This document shows, piece by piece, positions 25,156 to 33,974 of a stretch of 64,000 nucleotides of DNA. Numbering within the stretch: position 1 is the stretch's first letter; each line of letters opens with the position of its first letter. The notes under the pieces were generated by a model that was not told where the DNA came from, ran no database searches, and saw nothing but the letters and a program-made list of their open reading frames with translations. This stretch comes from Spirosoma sp. SC4-14 (lineage in GTDB: Bacteria > Bacteroidota > Bacteroidia > Cytophagales > Spirosomataceae). The DNA lies in assembly GCF_037201965.1 (NCBI RefSeq), contig NZ_CP147518.1, positions 4,953,001 to 5,017,000 of the forward strand. Direction: 5' to 3'. A program made the translations under genes and the position numbers.

Positions 25156-26700
25156 ATGAATCGTGCCCTTGTGGTGTTGCTTGTGTTTGACTTAACAACT
25201 TCGGCCTTACTAGCTCAGCGTGTAACCAGCGATACAACCTATAAGCAAACCTATCGTCCGCAATACCACTTCTCTGCCCGTAACAACTGGCTCAACGACC
25301 CCAATGGCCTGGTTTATTACGATGGCGAGTATCACCTGTTTTATCAGTATAATCCGTTTGGCATTCGCTGGGGGCATATGACCTGGGGGCATGCCATCAG
25401 TCGGGATCTGGTTCACTGGCAGGAACTTCCTTCGGCCATTCCCGAAGAAAATGGAACCATGATTTACTCGGGAAGCTGTGTTGTCGACAAAACCAATACG
25501 AGCGGTTTCGGACAGGACGGCCATATTCCGCTGGTTGCTGTTTATACGGGCGCGAAAACAGGAAACCAAAGCCAGCACATCGCCTATAGCCTCGATAAGG
25601 GACGCACCTGGACCAAATATGCGGGCAATCCGGTTATTGATCTGAAACAGAAAGATTTTCGCGATCCGAAGGTTTTCTGGTATGAACCCAGCCAGCATTG
25701 GGTTATGGTTGTGTTGCTTCCAACCGACAAAAAAGCCTTGTTCTATAAATCGACAAACCTGAAGGAATGGACAAAAACCGGCGAATTTACGGCCAATGAT
25801 AGCCCAGCCACGGTTTGGGAATGCCCGGATCTGGTGGAAGTTCCGGTCGATGGTACCATGGAGCGGAAGTGGGTTCTTTTTCTATCGATGGGAAATAATG
25901 CACCAGCCGGTGGTTCAGGAATCCAGTATTACGTCGGTCGATTCAATGGATCAACCTTCATCAACGAATCTAAACCCGGTGATATTCGCTTTGTAGACTG
26001 GGGCAAAGACTATTACGCAGCTATTACATTTAATAACCTGCCACGACGGGGCAACCGCGGGGCCATTAGCATTGGCTGGATGAACAACCTACAATATGCC
26101 AACGACATTCCGACCACTCCCTTTCGGGGTACGATGACATTACCCCGCGAATTGCGTCTGGCCAAAATTCTGGCTCCGGCCTTACGTTATGAATTGCGCC
26201 AACAGCCGATTCAGGAACTAAAACCGCTGTTAAACACCAGCTTTCAATGGACTGGAACTGACGTAGCTCAGCTTAACCAAAGCCTGGCCAGCAACAGCTT
26301 ATCAGGCGATACCTACTGCTTACAACTCGAATTTGAAGCCGCGAAAACGGGCGTAGGTGTTCGGGTCAAAAAAGACGAAGCTACGTCGGGAAAGGGCGAA
26401 GAAACGATTATTGGCTACGATCCGTCGAAACAACAGTTGTATGTTGACCGGAGCCGCTCGGGCGATGTTTCGTTCAAAAAAGAATTTCCCGGTCGATTTA
26501 CGGCACCGCTTAAACCACAAAACGGTAAAATTTCGTTACAAATCTGGGTAGATCGCTCGTCGGTTGAAGTATTTGGCAATAATGGTGAAGTTACGCTGAC
26601 GAATCAGATATTTCCTAAACCCGAAAGCCGGGGAATTGAATTTTTTGGTGATGGATTCCGTTCGGTTCTGATTCGATCGGTGGAACCGATCTGGAAGTAG
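25156..26700 (+). CDS. Glycoside hydrolase family 32 (levanase/invertase), secreted
   Basis: 514 residues with a signal peptide (MNRALVVLLVFDLTTSALLAQ). The five-blade propeller has the three catalytic acids: NWLNDPNG (nucleophile Asp48), FRDPKVFW (transition-state Asp170) and WECPDL (acid/base Glu222). The C-terminal beta-sandwich (about 370-514) ends SSVEVFGNNGEVTLTNQIFP, usual for GH32. It releases fructose from levan, inulin or sucrose in the periplasm or outside. It is not next to a SusCD pair or fructokinase, so it is a solitary gene here. A GC-rich inverted repeat starts right at its stop. Confidence 0.93.
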   Translation: MNRALVVLLVFDLTTSALLAQRVTSDTTYKQTYRPQYHFSARNNWLNDPNGLVYYDGEYHLFYQYNPFGIRWGHMTWGHAISRDLVHWQELPSAIPEENGTMIYSGSCVVDKTNTSGFGQDGHIPLVAVYTGAKTGNQSQHIAYSLDKGRTWTKYAGNPVIDLKQKDFRDPKVFWYEPSQHWVMVVLLPTDKKALFYKSTNLKEWTKTGEFTANDSPATVWECPDLVEVPVDGTMERKWVLFLSMGNNAPAGGSGIQYYVGRFNGSTFINESKPGDIRFVDWGKDYYAAITFNNLPRRGNRGAISIGWMNNLQYANDIPTTPFRGTMTLPRELRLAKILAPALRYELRQQPIQELKPLLNTSFQWTGTDVAQLNQSLASNSLSGDTYCLQLEFEAAKTGVGVRVKKDEATSGKGEETIIGYDPSKQQLYVDRSRSGDVSFKKEFPGRFTAPLKPQNGKISLQIWVDRSSVEVFGNNGEVTLTNQIFPKPESRGIEFFGDGFRSVLIRSVEPIWK

Positions 26701-26774
26701 GGGCTTTGTGCAGGGAGAGCGGGGTTCAGGATAAATCACTCCCAGCCCTCTCCGTAACGCCCTGTGCGAAGCCC
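26701..26774. terminator. Imperfect hairpin after the GH32 gene
   Basis: GGGCTTTGTGCAGGG (26701-26715) pairs with CCCTGTGCGAAGCCC (26760-26774), allowing G-U. Inner bases GAGAGCGGGG and CCCTCTCC can extend it. It directly follows the stop codon, and AAAAACCTAAATTTTC comes after. Probably a transcript end. Confidence 0.5.
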
Positions 26775-26821
26775 AAAAACCTAAATTTTCTTAAATTAGG
26801 CGGTTCGCCCACATAAAGCGT

Positions 26822-26829
26822 TATTTTTG
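26822..26829 (+). promoter_or_regulatory. Bacteroidota -7 promoter box for ftsX
   Basis: TATTTTTG, an exact TAnnTTTG match, 23 bp upstream of the ftsX ATG at 26853. It likely drives the block ftsX-DUF3098 and perhaps uppP. Confidence 0.6.
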
Positions 26830-26852
26830 TCATATTAACACGAACCCACTGA

Positions 26853-27734
26853 ATGGCTCGTACAAAAAAGAAAGTAGGCGCATATCCCAGCGGTATGATC
26901 TTGTTTAGTCTGACGCTGGCCCTGTTTTTGATTGGATTTTGCGGTTTGCTGGCTATTCAGTCGAAGCGGGTAGTTACCTATATCCGTGAAAACTACGAGA
27001 TGCGGGCTTTTCTGGATAAAGACCTGAGCGATGCTAAACTGACTAAGTTATCGAAAGCAATTGCCGAAAAGCCCTATGTACTGAAAACCAACAGCAGCGC
27101 ACAAATGACGTTTGTGCCAAAGGATGTAGCGGCAAAAGAGTTTATTGCTGAAACCAAAGAAGATTTCACCAAATTTCTGGGCGAAAACCCATTGCGCGAC
27201 AGTTATCGAATTAAATTGAACGAAGAGTATTTCGAAGAAGCAAAGCTGCAACAGGCCAAGAAAGATCTTGAAGAAATCGATGGTATTTTTGAAGTAGTTT
27301 ACCAGGAAAATCTGGTCGACAATATCAACCGCAATATCACTAAGATCTATGCTGTGATGTCGGCCTTTGCTTTGATTCTGTTGTTAATTATTGTTGTTCT
27401 GATGAACAACACCATTCGACTGGCGTTGCATTCGCAGCGAATGCTTATTCGGAGTATGCAGTTGGTTGGTGCTACCAATGGTTTCATTACCCGGCCATTT
27501 CTGGGCCGTGGTATGTGGCAGGGATTACTGGCAGGGGGTATTGCTGTAGTGTTGCTGCTGGCGGGTTTGCAGCTAGCGATTCATAACCTACCCGAACTGG
27601 CTATGTTTCAGGATACAGAGAAACTTATTTTTCTGATGATTGGTATTGTGGCTTTGGGCATTCTTATTGGTTTTCTGAGTACTTTTCAGGCTGTTAACCG
27701 ATATCTGGGCCTAACGCTTGATGAGTTATATTAG
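26853..27734 (+). CDS. ftsX: Cell division protein FtsX
   Basis: 293 residues, inner membrane. TM1 at about 17-38 (GMILFSLTLALFLIGFCGLLA), then a periplasmic domain of about 130 residues that activates cell-wall hydrolases, then three helices (about 170-192, 220-243, 258-282) with the FtsX/MacB permease fold. The pattern VVYQENLVDNINRN before TM2 is typical. It pairs with the ATPase FtsE, which is not adjacent; Bacteroidota often have ftsE elsewhere. It begins the conserved series ftsX-DUF3098-uppP-truB-ribF. Confidence 0.9.
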   Translation: MARTKKKVGAYPSGMILFSLTLALFLIGFCGLLAIQSKRVVTYIRENYEMRAFLDKDLSDAKLTKLSKAIAEKPYVLKTNSSAQMTFVPKDVAAKEFIAETKEDFTKFLGENPLRDSYRIKLNEEYFEEAKLQQAKKDLEEIDGIFEVVYQENLVDNINRNITKIYAVMSAFALILLLIIVVLMNNTIRLALHSQRMLIRSMQLVGATNGFITRPFLGRGMWQGLLAGGIAVVLLLAGLQLAIHNLPELAMFQDTEKLIFLMIGIVALGILIGFLSTFQAVNRYLGLTLDELY

Positions 27735-27838
27735 TTATCATAGGGTGAGTTTTCACACAACCACGGGCAAAATCTGCCTGCGCCGAAAACTACAGTCTGA
27801 ATTTAAAGTTACACAAAACGTATAACTGACTTACGAAT

Positions 27839-28177
27839 ATGGCAAAAGACAAATCATACGGCTCGGCTACGCTAACACGCGAAGAACCAGCCAAAAAGGC
27901 ATCGGCGCCGGTTAGTCCGATTGCCAAGCCAGCCCCTCTTCGCGCTTCAACAACAGAAGCCGCTCGTCGGGATACATCGGCAACATTGCCATTCGGCCGG
28001 CAGAACTATGTGTTGATGCTGATCGGCATTGCGGCTATTCTGGCTGGTTTCTTTATTATGAGCCTCGACAAAGAAGAATTCGGTTTTGGCTTCCTTGGCC
28101 TCACGCTCGGCCCTCTTGTTGTTATGAGCGGATTTGTTATTGAATTTTTCGCCATCCTTACCCGACCGAAGGCCTAA
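27839..28177 (+). CDS. DUF3098 small membrane protein
   Basis: 112 residues. A polar, Ala/Pro/Lys-rich N-terminus (about 1-52) is followed by FGRQNYVLMLIGIAAILAGF, the DUF3098 signature, and two membrane helices (about 58-76 and 83-105) separated by the short loop SLDKEEFGFGFL. This Bacteroidota-specific family has no assigned function. Its fixed position between ftsX and uppP suggests a part in division or wall synthesis (inference). Confidence 0.85.
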   Translation: MAKDKSYGSATLTREEPAKKASAPVSPIAKPAPLRASTTEAARRDTSATLPFGRQNYVLMLIGIAAILAGFFIMSLDKEEFGFGFLGLTLGPLVVMSGFVIEFFAILTRPKA

Positions 28178-28179
28178 GG

Positions 28180-28274
28180 GTTTATGGTTTATCGTCTATG
28201 GTTTATGATTGCTCTGCTCATTTAGGTGTTAACCAAGCGAAGCAACCATAAACCGTAAACCATAAACCATAAAC
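28180..28274. repeat. Long intergenic inverted repeat, tandem-word arms (copy B)
   Basis: Arms of 33 bp at 28180-28212 and 28242-28274, made of repeated GGTTTAT/ATAAACC heptamers with about four mismatches, closed by ATTGC/GCAAC. The core at 28207-28247 (TTGC-CTGC ... CCAAGCG-GCAACC) resembles that at 2762-2806. It fills the gap between DUF3098 and uppP. Confidence 0.85.
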
Positions 28275-28287
28275 TAATTTCCCACCT

Positions 28288-29133
28288 ATGGATTTAATTC
28301 ACGCTATTGCGCTGGCCATTATTGAAGGATTAACTGAATTTCTGCCAGTATCCTCAACGGGTCACATGATTATCTACTCCTCCCTGGCTGGCATTGCCAG
28401 TAACGAATTTACCAAACTTTACACAGTCGACGTTCAATTCGGTTGCATTCTGTCGGTACTGGTGCTGTATCACCGACGTTTCATGACCAACACCCGCACG
28501 GGTACTTTTGTGGTCCCTTCCTATCTGAAATCGTTCCCTCCACACCTACAGCCGATGCTCGATTTTTACAGCAAAATCCTGATTGCCTTTCTCCCTGCGG
28601 CCGTTATTGGTTTTTTGCTGAATGATTTCATCGACTCGCTGCTCGAAAATGTTGTGGTAGTAGCCATCACTCTGCTCCTGGGCGGTATCATACTGGTATT
28701 TATTGATAAAATTGTCAATCGCCAGCCCAAAGATGGTGATGTTACCGTTGGCGATGCTATTCGAATTGGCTTCTTCCAATGTATTGCTATGATTCCGGGC
28801 GTATCGCGGTCGGCAGCAACAATTATTGGTGGCATGTTTCAGGGATTGACCCGCAAACAGGCGGCCGAATTTTCGTTTTTTCTGGCGGTGCCAACAATGG
28901 CAGCCGCTTCGGGTTATAAACTACTCAAAACATATAAGTTACTTCAGCCAGCAGATTACCAAACGTTGCTGATTGGTAATGTAATTGCATTTATCGTAGG
29001 TATGCTGGCCATTCGTGGGTTTGTAGGCTTTTTAACCAAATACGGATTCAAAGTATTCGGGTATTACCGGATCATACTGGGTCTGGTGCTGCTGGGCCTA
29101 GTGGCTGCTGGCGTTAAATTAGATGTTATTTAA
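28288..29133 (+). CDS. uppP: Undecaprenyl-diphosphatase (BacA type)
   Basis: 281 residues, polytopic inner membrane protein with seven or eight helices. Motif 1 GLTEFLPVSSTGHM (catalytic Glu and the Ser/His pair) and motif 2 PGVSRSAATIIGGM are both complete. It recycles undecaprenyl pyrophosphate to the monophosphate carrier for peptidoglycan and surface-glycan synthesis, and overproduction gives bacitracin resistance in other species. It starts 14 bp after inverted repeat copy B, which may end or attenuate the transcript coming from ftsX. Confidence 0.94.
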   Translation: MDLIHAIALAIIEGLTEFLPVSSTGHMIIYSSLAGIASNEFTKLYTVDVQFGCILSVLVLYHRRFMTNTRTGTFVVPSYLKSFPPHLQPMLDFYSKILIAFLPAAVIGFLLNDFIDSLLENVVVVAITLLLGGIILVFIDKIVNRQPKDGDVTVGDAIRIGFFQCIAMIPGVSRSAATIIGGMFQGLTRKQAAEFSFFLAVPTMAAASGYKLLKTYKLLQPADYQTLLIGNVIAFIVGMLAIRGFVGFLTKYGFKVFGYYRIILGLVLLGLVAAGVKLDVI

Positions 29134-29232
29134 GCCTTACGGTCAACAAATTCTTACTACTTGGGCCTCGGCTTTGGCAATCGTTATCATCAGAAGAATT
29201 CATTGAGGTGCACAGAGAACCGATCCCCGGTG

Positions 29233-29240
29233 TATCTTTG
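29233..29240 (+). promoter_or_regulatory. Bacteroidota -7 promoter box for truB-ribF
   Basis: TATCTTTG matches TAnnTTTG exactly and lies 20 bp before the GTG of truB, so the 5' UTR would be about 15 nt. It supports the GTG start at 29261. Confidence 0.6.
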
Positions 29241-29260
29241 CACTTCTTTGTTTTTACTAC

Positions 29261-29980
29261 GTGTCTCAACAGAACGCATCAACACAAGCCCCCGGCCAAC
29301 CCGATCCGGGTCAGGTTATTCTGATCGACAAGCCACTTACCTGGACTTCGTTCGACGTGGCCAATAAGCTTAAATATGCCTGCAAATTCAAAAAAATCGG
29401 CCATGCCGGTACACTCGACCCGCTGGCAACGGGTTTATTGATTCTCTGCACCGGCAAAATGACCAAGCAGATCGATCAGTATCAGACTCAGGAAAAAGAA
29501 TATACCGGTACCCTGGTTCTTGGCAAAACGACCCCATCCGTCGACCTCGAAACCGCATTCGATGCCGAATTCGAGGTAAGTGGTATCACGTCTCAGCAAA
29601 TCTGCGATGCTGCCCGGCAGCTAACGGGCGATATTCTACAGGTTCCTCCCATTTATTCGGCGGTTCGGGTCAATGGCGAGCGGCTCTACGAAAAAGCCCG
29701 CCGTGGCGAAACCTCCGATCAAATTAAATCCCGACAGGTTACGGTTTCCGTATTTGAGGTTCAGACCGACCGGTTTCCAGAAGTCGACTTTCGAATAGTT
29801 TGTTCGAAAGGAACGTATATTCGTAGCCTGGTACGTGACCTGGGACTATTGCTCAACAATGGCGCGTATATGAGTGGCCTTCGGCGGACGCGCATCGGTA
29901 ATTTTCGGGTAGAAGATGCCGACACAATCGAAAGCTTTGTGGCCAGATGCCGCGCCGTTTTATCTCCTCCTCAGTTATGA
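29261..29980 (+). CDS. truB: tRNA pseudouridine-55 synthase
   Basis: 239 residues, cytoplasmic. It isomerises U55 in the T-loop of tRNAs. [18 protein letters not shown], then [16 protein letters not shown] with the catalytic Asp, [32 protein letters not shown], and [15 protein letters not shown] are all present. The PUA-like end is short. The start is a GTG at 29261, chosen because it follows a promoter box by 20 bp. Its TGA overlaps the ribF ATG (ATGA at 29977-29980). Confidence 0.93.
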   Translation: MSQQNASTQAPGQPDPGQVILIDKPLTWTSFDVANKLKYACKFKKIGHAGTLDPLATGLLILCTGKMTKQIDQYQTQEKEYTGTLVLGKTTPSVDLETAFDAEFEVSGITSQQICDAARQLTGDILQVPPIYSAVRVNGERLYEKARRGETSDQIKSRQVTVSVFEVQTDRFPEVDFRIVCSKGTYIRSLVRDLGLLLNNGAYMSGLRRTRIGNFRVEDADTIESFVARCRAVLSPPQL

Positions 29981-30906
29981 TAGTTCATCACGGACTCGAC
30001 GATATTTCTCCGCTACCCAACGCGATCGTTACCAGCGGCACCTTCGATGGCGTTCATCGGGGGCATCAGAAAATACTTTCCCGGCTCACAGAAGTAGCCC
30101 AGAGCAGTGGTGGCGAATCGGTTCTTATTACTTACTGGCCTCACCCCCGCACAGTGGTTTCCAACGACAGCCAGAACCTGAAATTATTGACCACGCTTGA
30201 TGAAAAAATCGATTTAATCGAACAGGCCGGCGTCAGTCATCTGGTTGTCATTCCGTTTACGAGGTCGTTCTCGGAGCTTACTTCAGAACAGTATATCCGG
30301 CAGATTCTGATCGATAAAATTGGCACAAAAAAACTGGTGATTGGTTACGACCATCGCTTTGGCCGCGACCGGGAGGGCGGCTTCGATTATATTCAGGAAC
30401 ATCAGAGCGAATACGGTTTTGAGGTCGAGGAAATTCCCCGCCAGGATGTAGAAGCAGTAGGGGTTAGTTCATCAAAAATCCGAACAGCGCTTCAGGAGGG
30501 TAACGTGCATACGGCCAATCGCTTTCTGGGTCGCCAATACAACCTGACGGGCACCATCGTAAAAGGTCGGCAACTTGGCCGAACAATTGGCTATCCAACG
30601 GCAAACCTGCAGGTTGACGATCCGGTCAAGCTCGTTCCAGCCAATGGAGTCTATGCTGTTGACGTGGTCTATGCTGGCCAGACCTATGGTGGTATGCTAA
30701 ATATTGGATTTCGGCCTACTGTAGCCGGAACTCACCAAACGATTGAAACTTACATCTTCGACTTCAACAAAGACATCTATGGCGAACACATGACCCTTAA
30801 ATTCCGGGAGTACCTACGCCCGGAGGTGAAGTTCGATGGTTTACCGGCTCTGGTGAATCAATTGAAGTTAGACGAAGAATCGGCAAGAGCCGTATTACGC
30901 AACTGA
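29977..30906 (+). CDS. ribF: Bifunctional riboflavin kinase/FAD synthetase
   Basis: 309 residues. The N-terminal nucleotidyltransferase domain (about 1-180) has SGTFDGVHRGHQKIL, YWPHPRTV, DHRFGRDREGG and VSSSKIRTAL. The C-terminal flavokinase domain (about 185-309) has GRTIGYPTANL, PANGVYAVDV and NIGFRPTV. It turns riboflavin to FMN and then FAD. The ATG at 29977 overlaps the truB stop, and the truB-ribF pair is widely conserved. Its last 12 bp overlap the end of the convergent gene at 30895-31470. Confidence 0.94.
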   Translation: MIVHHGLDDISPLPNAIVTSGTFDGVHRGHQKILSRLTEVAQSSGGESVLITYWPHPRTVVSNDSQNLKLLTTLDEKIDLIEQAGVSHLVVIPFTRSFSELTSEQYIRQILIDKIGTKKLVIGYDHRFGRDREGGFDYIQEHQSEYGFEVEEIPRQDVEAVGVSSSKIRTALQEGNVHTANRFLGRQYNLTGTIVKGRQLGRTIGYPTANLQVDDPVKLVPANGVYAVDVVYAGQTYGGMLNIGFRPTVAGTHQTIETYIFDFNKDIYGEHMTLKFREYLRPEVKFDGLPALVNQLKLDEESARAVLRN

Positions 30907-31470
30907 TACAATAACCGGCACCGGCCGAGGAAACGATAGCATGGAATACGCACCAATAGCGATATAATCTTTATAGGTTAGCTCAGGTGCGAGTTCTGCC
31001 AAATTCTCAAAGGGTAACATGAGAGTTGTTATATCATTTTGCTTCGACAAGTCGAGAGCCAGCTTTGAAAATAACGAATAAGCACATAACCCTACAACCG
31101 GATCGATTTCAGAAAACGATAGCCGGGCATAATGCCCTACAATTCGTAATACGGCACTTTTCTTACCCGGCAATATAGTGCTGAACAACCGGTTTCCCTC
31201 GGCGATGAACGTGGTTATATCGGCAGCATTGATCCTGTTTATTTCAGAAATATCGCCCACCTGCAGAGCATGTTTTTGTAGTATACTCTGTACCAACCCT
31301 TTACCAATATTGGTCTGCAACTGCCGATGTAAACAAGCCATCAACATACTAGATACCAATCGGTTAATTTGCTTAATAGAAGCAACCGATTGAGCAGTTA
31401 TCTGGCTAGCTATAGTTAATGATTTTTCCTCTATAAGAAAATTTGCAGTAGTTAATAAAGAATTATTCAT
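30895..31470 (-). CDS. Hypothetical helical protein, possibly DUF937-like
   Basis: 191 residues, no signal peptide, almost all helical. The layout (ITAQSVASIKQINRLVSSM, LQKHALQVGDISEINRINAAD, ILPGKKSAVLRIVGHYARLS) faintly resembles DUF937 proteins, where an N-terminal helical repeat precedes a LxGxK segment. The match is weak and the name uncertain. It is richer in A/T than its neighbours, overlaps the 3' end of ribF by 12 bp on the opposite strand, and is alone on its strand here, so recent acquisition is possible. Confidence 0.6.
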   Translation of the reverse strand: MNNSLLTTANFLIEEKSLTIASQITAQSVASIKQINRLVSSMLMACLHRQLQTNIGKGLVQSILQKHALQVGDISEINRINAADITTFIAEGNRLFSTILPGKKSAVLRIVGHYARLSFSEIDPVVGLCAYSLFSKLALDLSKQNDITTLMLPFENLAELAPELTYKDYIAIGAYSMLSFPRPVPVIVSVA

Positions 31471-31574
31471 ATCATATAAATTTATTGTAGTGAAATGGAT
31501 AGCCCTTTATACTTACGAAAAGTATAGCTTCTGGTTTCTTATGCGATTAATAAAACCAACTTATTTATTTTACG

Positions 31575-31582
31575 TACTTTCG
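31575..31582 (+). promoter_or_regulatory. Probable -7 promoter box for maeB
   Basis: TACTTTCG matches 7 of 8 positions of TAnnTTTG and lies 41 bp upstream of the maeB ATG at 31624, in an A/T-rich stretch. Confidence 0.4.
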
Positions 31583-31623
31583 CCCTCCAAACCGTACAAG
31601 TAACGATCATCAATCAAACTGTT

Positions 31624-33891
31624 ATGCAACAGAAAATCCGGCGTGAAGATGCCCTTGATTACCACGCCAAGGGACGCCCGGGTAAGCTTGAAGTTATCCC
31701 GACCAAAGAATACAGTACCCAGCGCGACCTGTCACTTGCCTACTCTCCAGGCGTGGCAGAACCCTGCCTGGCCATCGAGGCAAACCCCGACGATGCCTAC
31801 AAATACACAGCCAAAGGCAATTTGGTAGCGGTTATTAGTAATGGTACGGCCGTACTCGGTTTGGGCGATATTGGTGCTTCGGCCAGTAAGCCTGTTATGG
31901 AAGGTAAAGGATTACTCTTCAAAATTTATGCCGATATTGATGTCTTTGACATTGAGCTCAATACAAAAGATATTGATGAGTTTGCCCGGACAGTCAAAAT
32001 TCTGGAACCAACCTTCGGTGGCGTTAATCTGGAAGACATCAAGGCACCCGAGTGTTTCGAAATAGAGGAACGACTCAAACGGGAAATGAACATTCCGGTC
32101 ATGCACGACGACCAGCATGGCACGGCTATTGTTAGTGGAGCAGCACTCCTCAATGCGCTCGAACTGGTTGGTAAACAGATCGAAACGGCTCGGTTTGTGT
32201 TTCTGGGGGCGGGCGCGGCTGCCATTTCATGCGCCCGGCAGTATGTGGCTCTGGGTGCTCAATACGAGAATATTGTTATGTTCGATGTGAATGGGCCGTT
32301 GCGTACCGACCGCTCCGATCTCAGCGACATTATGCGCCCGTTTGCCACCACCCGCAATATTAAATCGCTGGCAGATGCCTTCGCCAATGCCGATGTATTT
32401 GTTGGACTCTCGAAGGGCAACATTGTTAACCAGGATCTGATCCGGTCGATGGCCAGAGATGCCATTGTTTTTGCAATGGCTAATCCAACCCCGGAGATTA
32501 GTTACGACGATGCAATGGCTGCTCGTCCTGATATTATTATGGCAACCGGCCGGTCAGACTACCCCAATCAGGTTAACAATGTACTGGGTTTCCCCTACAT
32601 TTTCCGGGGAGCACTCGACGTTCGGGCTACCGAAATCAACGAGGCCATGAAACTGGCAGCAACCTATGCGCTTGCTGAACTCGCCAAGAAACCTGTTCCC
32701 GATATTGTGAATCTGGCCTATGGCGAAGACAATATAGTTTTTAGTCGAACTTATATTCTGCCCAAGCCCGTTGATCCGCGCCTGCTGGCAACTGTGGCTC
32801 CGGCCGTAGCCAAAGCTGCAATAGACTCTGGTGTAGCCCGGCAACCCATTTCAGACTGGGAAGCCTACAAACAACAACTAGCCCGCCGGCTTGGTCAGGA
32901 CAATCAGATTTCGCGGGTTATTTTAACCAAAGCCAAATCGAATCCGAAACGAGTGGTTTTTGCCGATGCCGAAAATCTGAAAGTACTGAAGGCTGCCCAG
33001 CAAGTTCGTGATGAGGGCATTGCCTATCCAATTTTGCTTGGCGAAACCGCCAAAGTTCAACAGATTATTCAGGACCACAGTCTCGATTTGGGAAATATCC
33101 CGATTATTGACCCACGTGCCCCCGAACAAAATGGCTTGATCGAGCGATTTGCCAACATATACTTCGAGAAACGCAAGCGAAAAGGCGTCAATGCAACCGA
33201 AGCCCGTAAAATGATATACTATCGCAACTATTTTGGCGCGATGATGGTCGAAACGGGCGAAGCCGATGCACTAATTTCCGGACTAACCCGCAGCTATCCA
33301 GACACCATCCGACCGGCACTTCAGGTGATCGGAAAAGAGCCTGGTGTACAGAAAGTGGCCGGTATGTATATTCTGCTTACGAAGCGGGGACCACTGTTTT
33401 TTTCCGATACTACGGTTAATTTTAACCCCTCGGCCGAAGAAATTGTGGAAATAACCGAGATGACCGCCAAAGCCGTCGAGCGGTTCAACATCAAGCCGCG
33501 CATTGCACTGGTAACCTACTCCAACTTCGGAAGTGCCAAAGGGGAAGACGCCGAAAAAATGAACCGTGCCGTCGAGATCCTGCAACGGAAACACCCTGAT
33601 TTGATTGTAGACGGTGAAATTCAGGCCCACCTGGCTTTCAATACCGAGTTACTGGAGCAAAACCATCCGTTCAGCAAGCTGGTGGGCGAAGGAGCCAACA
33701 CGCTCATTTTCCCGAACCTGTCGGCCGCAAACATCGCCTACAACCTGATGTCGGAAGCGGCCGGTTTCGATGCCATTGGTCCAATTTTGCTCGGTATACG
33801 CAAACCTGTTTATGTTTTGCAATTAGGCTCATCCGAGCGCGAAATTGTCAATATGGTCGCCATCGCCGTCGTAGAAGCGCAGGGAAAGTAA
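31624..33891 (+). CDS. maeB: NADP-dependent malic enzyme with phosphotransacetylase-like domain
   Basis: 755 residues, the MaeB fusion type. The N-terminal malic enzyme (about 1-425) has [51 protein letters not shown] and the NAD(P) site [18 protein letters not shown]. The C-terminal domain (about 435-755) is phosphotransacetylase-like ([47 protein letters not shown]) and in this family serves regulation and oligomerisation, not acetyl transfer. It decarboxylates malate to pyruvate and makes NADPH. The pgl and zwf genes of the pentose phosphate path, another NADPH source, lie close by. Confidence 0.94.
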   Translation: MQQKIRREDALDYHAKGRPGKLEVIPTKEYSTQRDLSLAYSPGVAEPCLAIEANPDDAYKYTAKGNLVAVISNGTAVLGLGDIGASASKPVMEGKGLLFKIYADIDVFDIELNTKDIDEFARTVKILEPTFGGVNLEDIKAPECFEIEERLKREMNIPVMHDDQHGTAIVSGAALLNALELVGKQIETARFVFLGAGAAAISCARQYVALGAQYENIVMFDVNGPLRTDRSDLSDIMRPFATTRNIKSLADAFANADVFVGLSKGNIVNQDLIRSMARDAIVFAMANPTPEISYDDAMAARPDIIMATGRSDYPNQVNNVLGFPYIFRGALDVRATEINEAMKLAATYALAELAKKPVPDIVNLAYGEDNIVFSRTYILPKPVDPRLLATVAPAVAKAAIDSGVARQPISDWEAYKQQLARRLGQDNQISRVILTKAKSNPKRVVFADAENLKVLKAAQQVRDEGIAYPILLGETAKVQQIIQDHSLDLGNIPIIDPRAPEQNGLIERFANIYFEKRKRKGVNATEARKMIYYRNYFGAMMVETGEADALISGLTRSYPDTIRPALQVIGKEPGVQKVAGMYILLTKRGPLFFSDTTVNFNPSAEEIVEITEMTAKAVERFNIKPRIALVTYSNFGSAKGEDAEKMNRAVEILQRKHPDLIVDGEIQAHLAFNTELLEQNHPFSKLVGEGANTLIFPNLSAANIAYNLMSEAAGFDAIGPILLGIRKPVYVLQLGSSEREIVNMVAIAVVEAQGK

Positions 33892-33968
33892 TTATGAATT
33901 ATGAATGATGAATGATGAATGGGCTGACGCGAAACCATTCATCATTCATCATTCATCACTTATCATTC
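33891..33968. repeat. Long intergenic inverted repeat with GATGAAT words (copy C)
   Basis: The left arm (33891-33922) and right arm (33935-33968) are made of GAATGAT/ATCATTC heptamers repeated three to four times, with a 12-nt loop GCTGACGCGAAA. It starts at the maeB stop codon and ends 6 bp before the trpS GTG. Confidence 0.8.
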
Positions 33969-33974
33969 TATCAC

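Noticed and set aside
28180-28274. CRISPR array
   Set aside because: The repeated heptamers form two arms of one inverted repeat with no unique spacers of constant length, and no cas genes are near.
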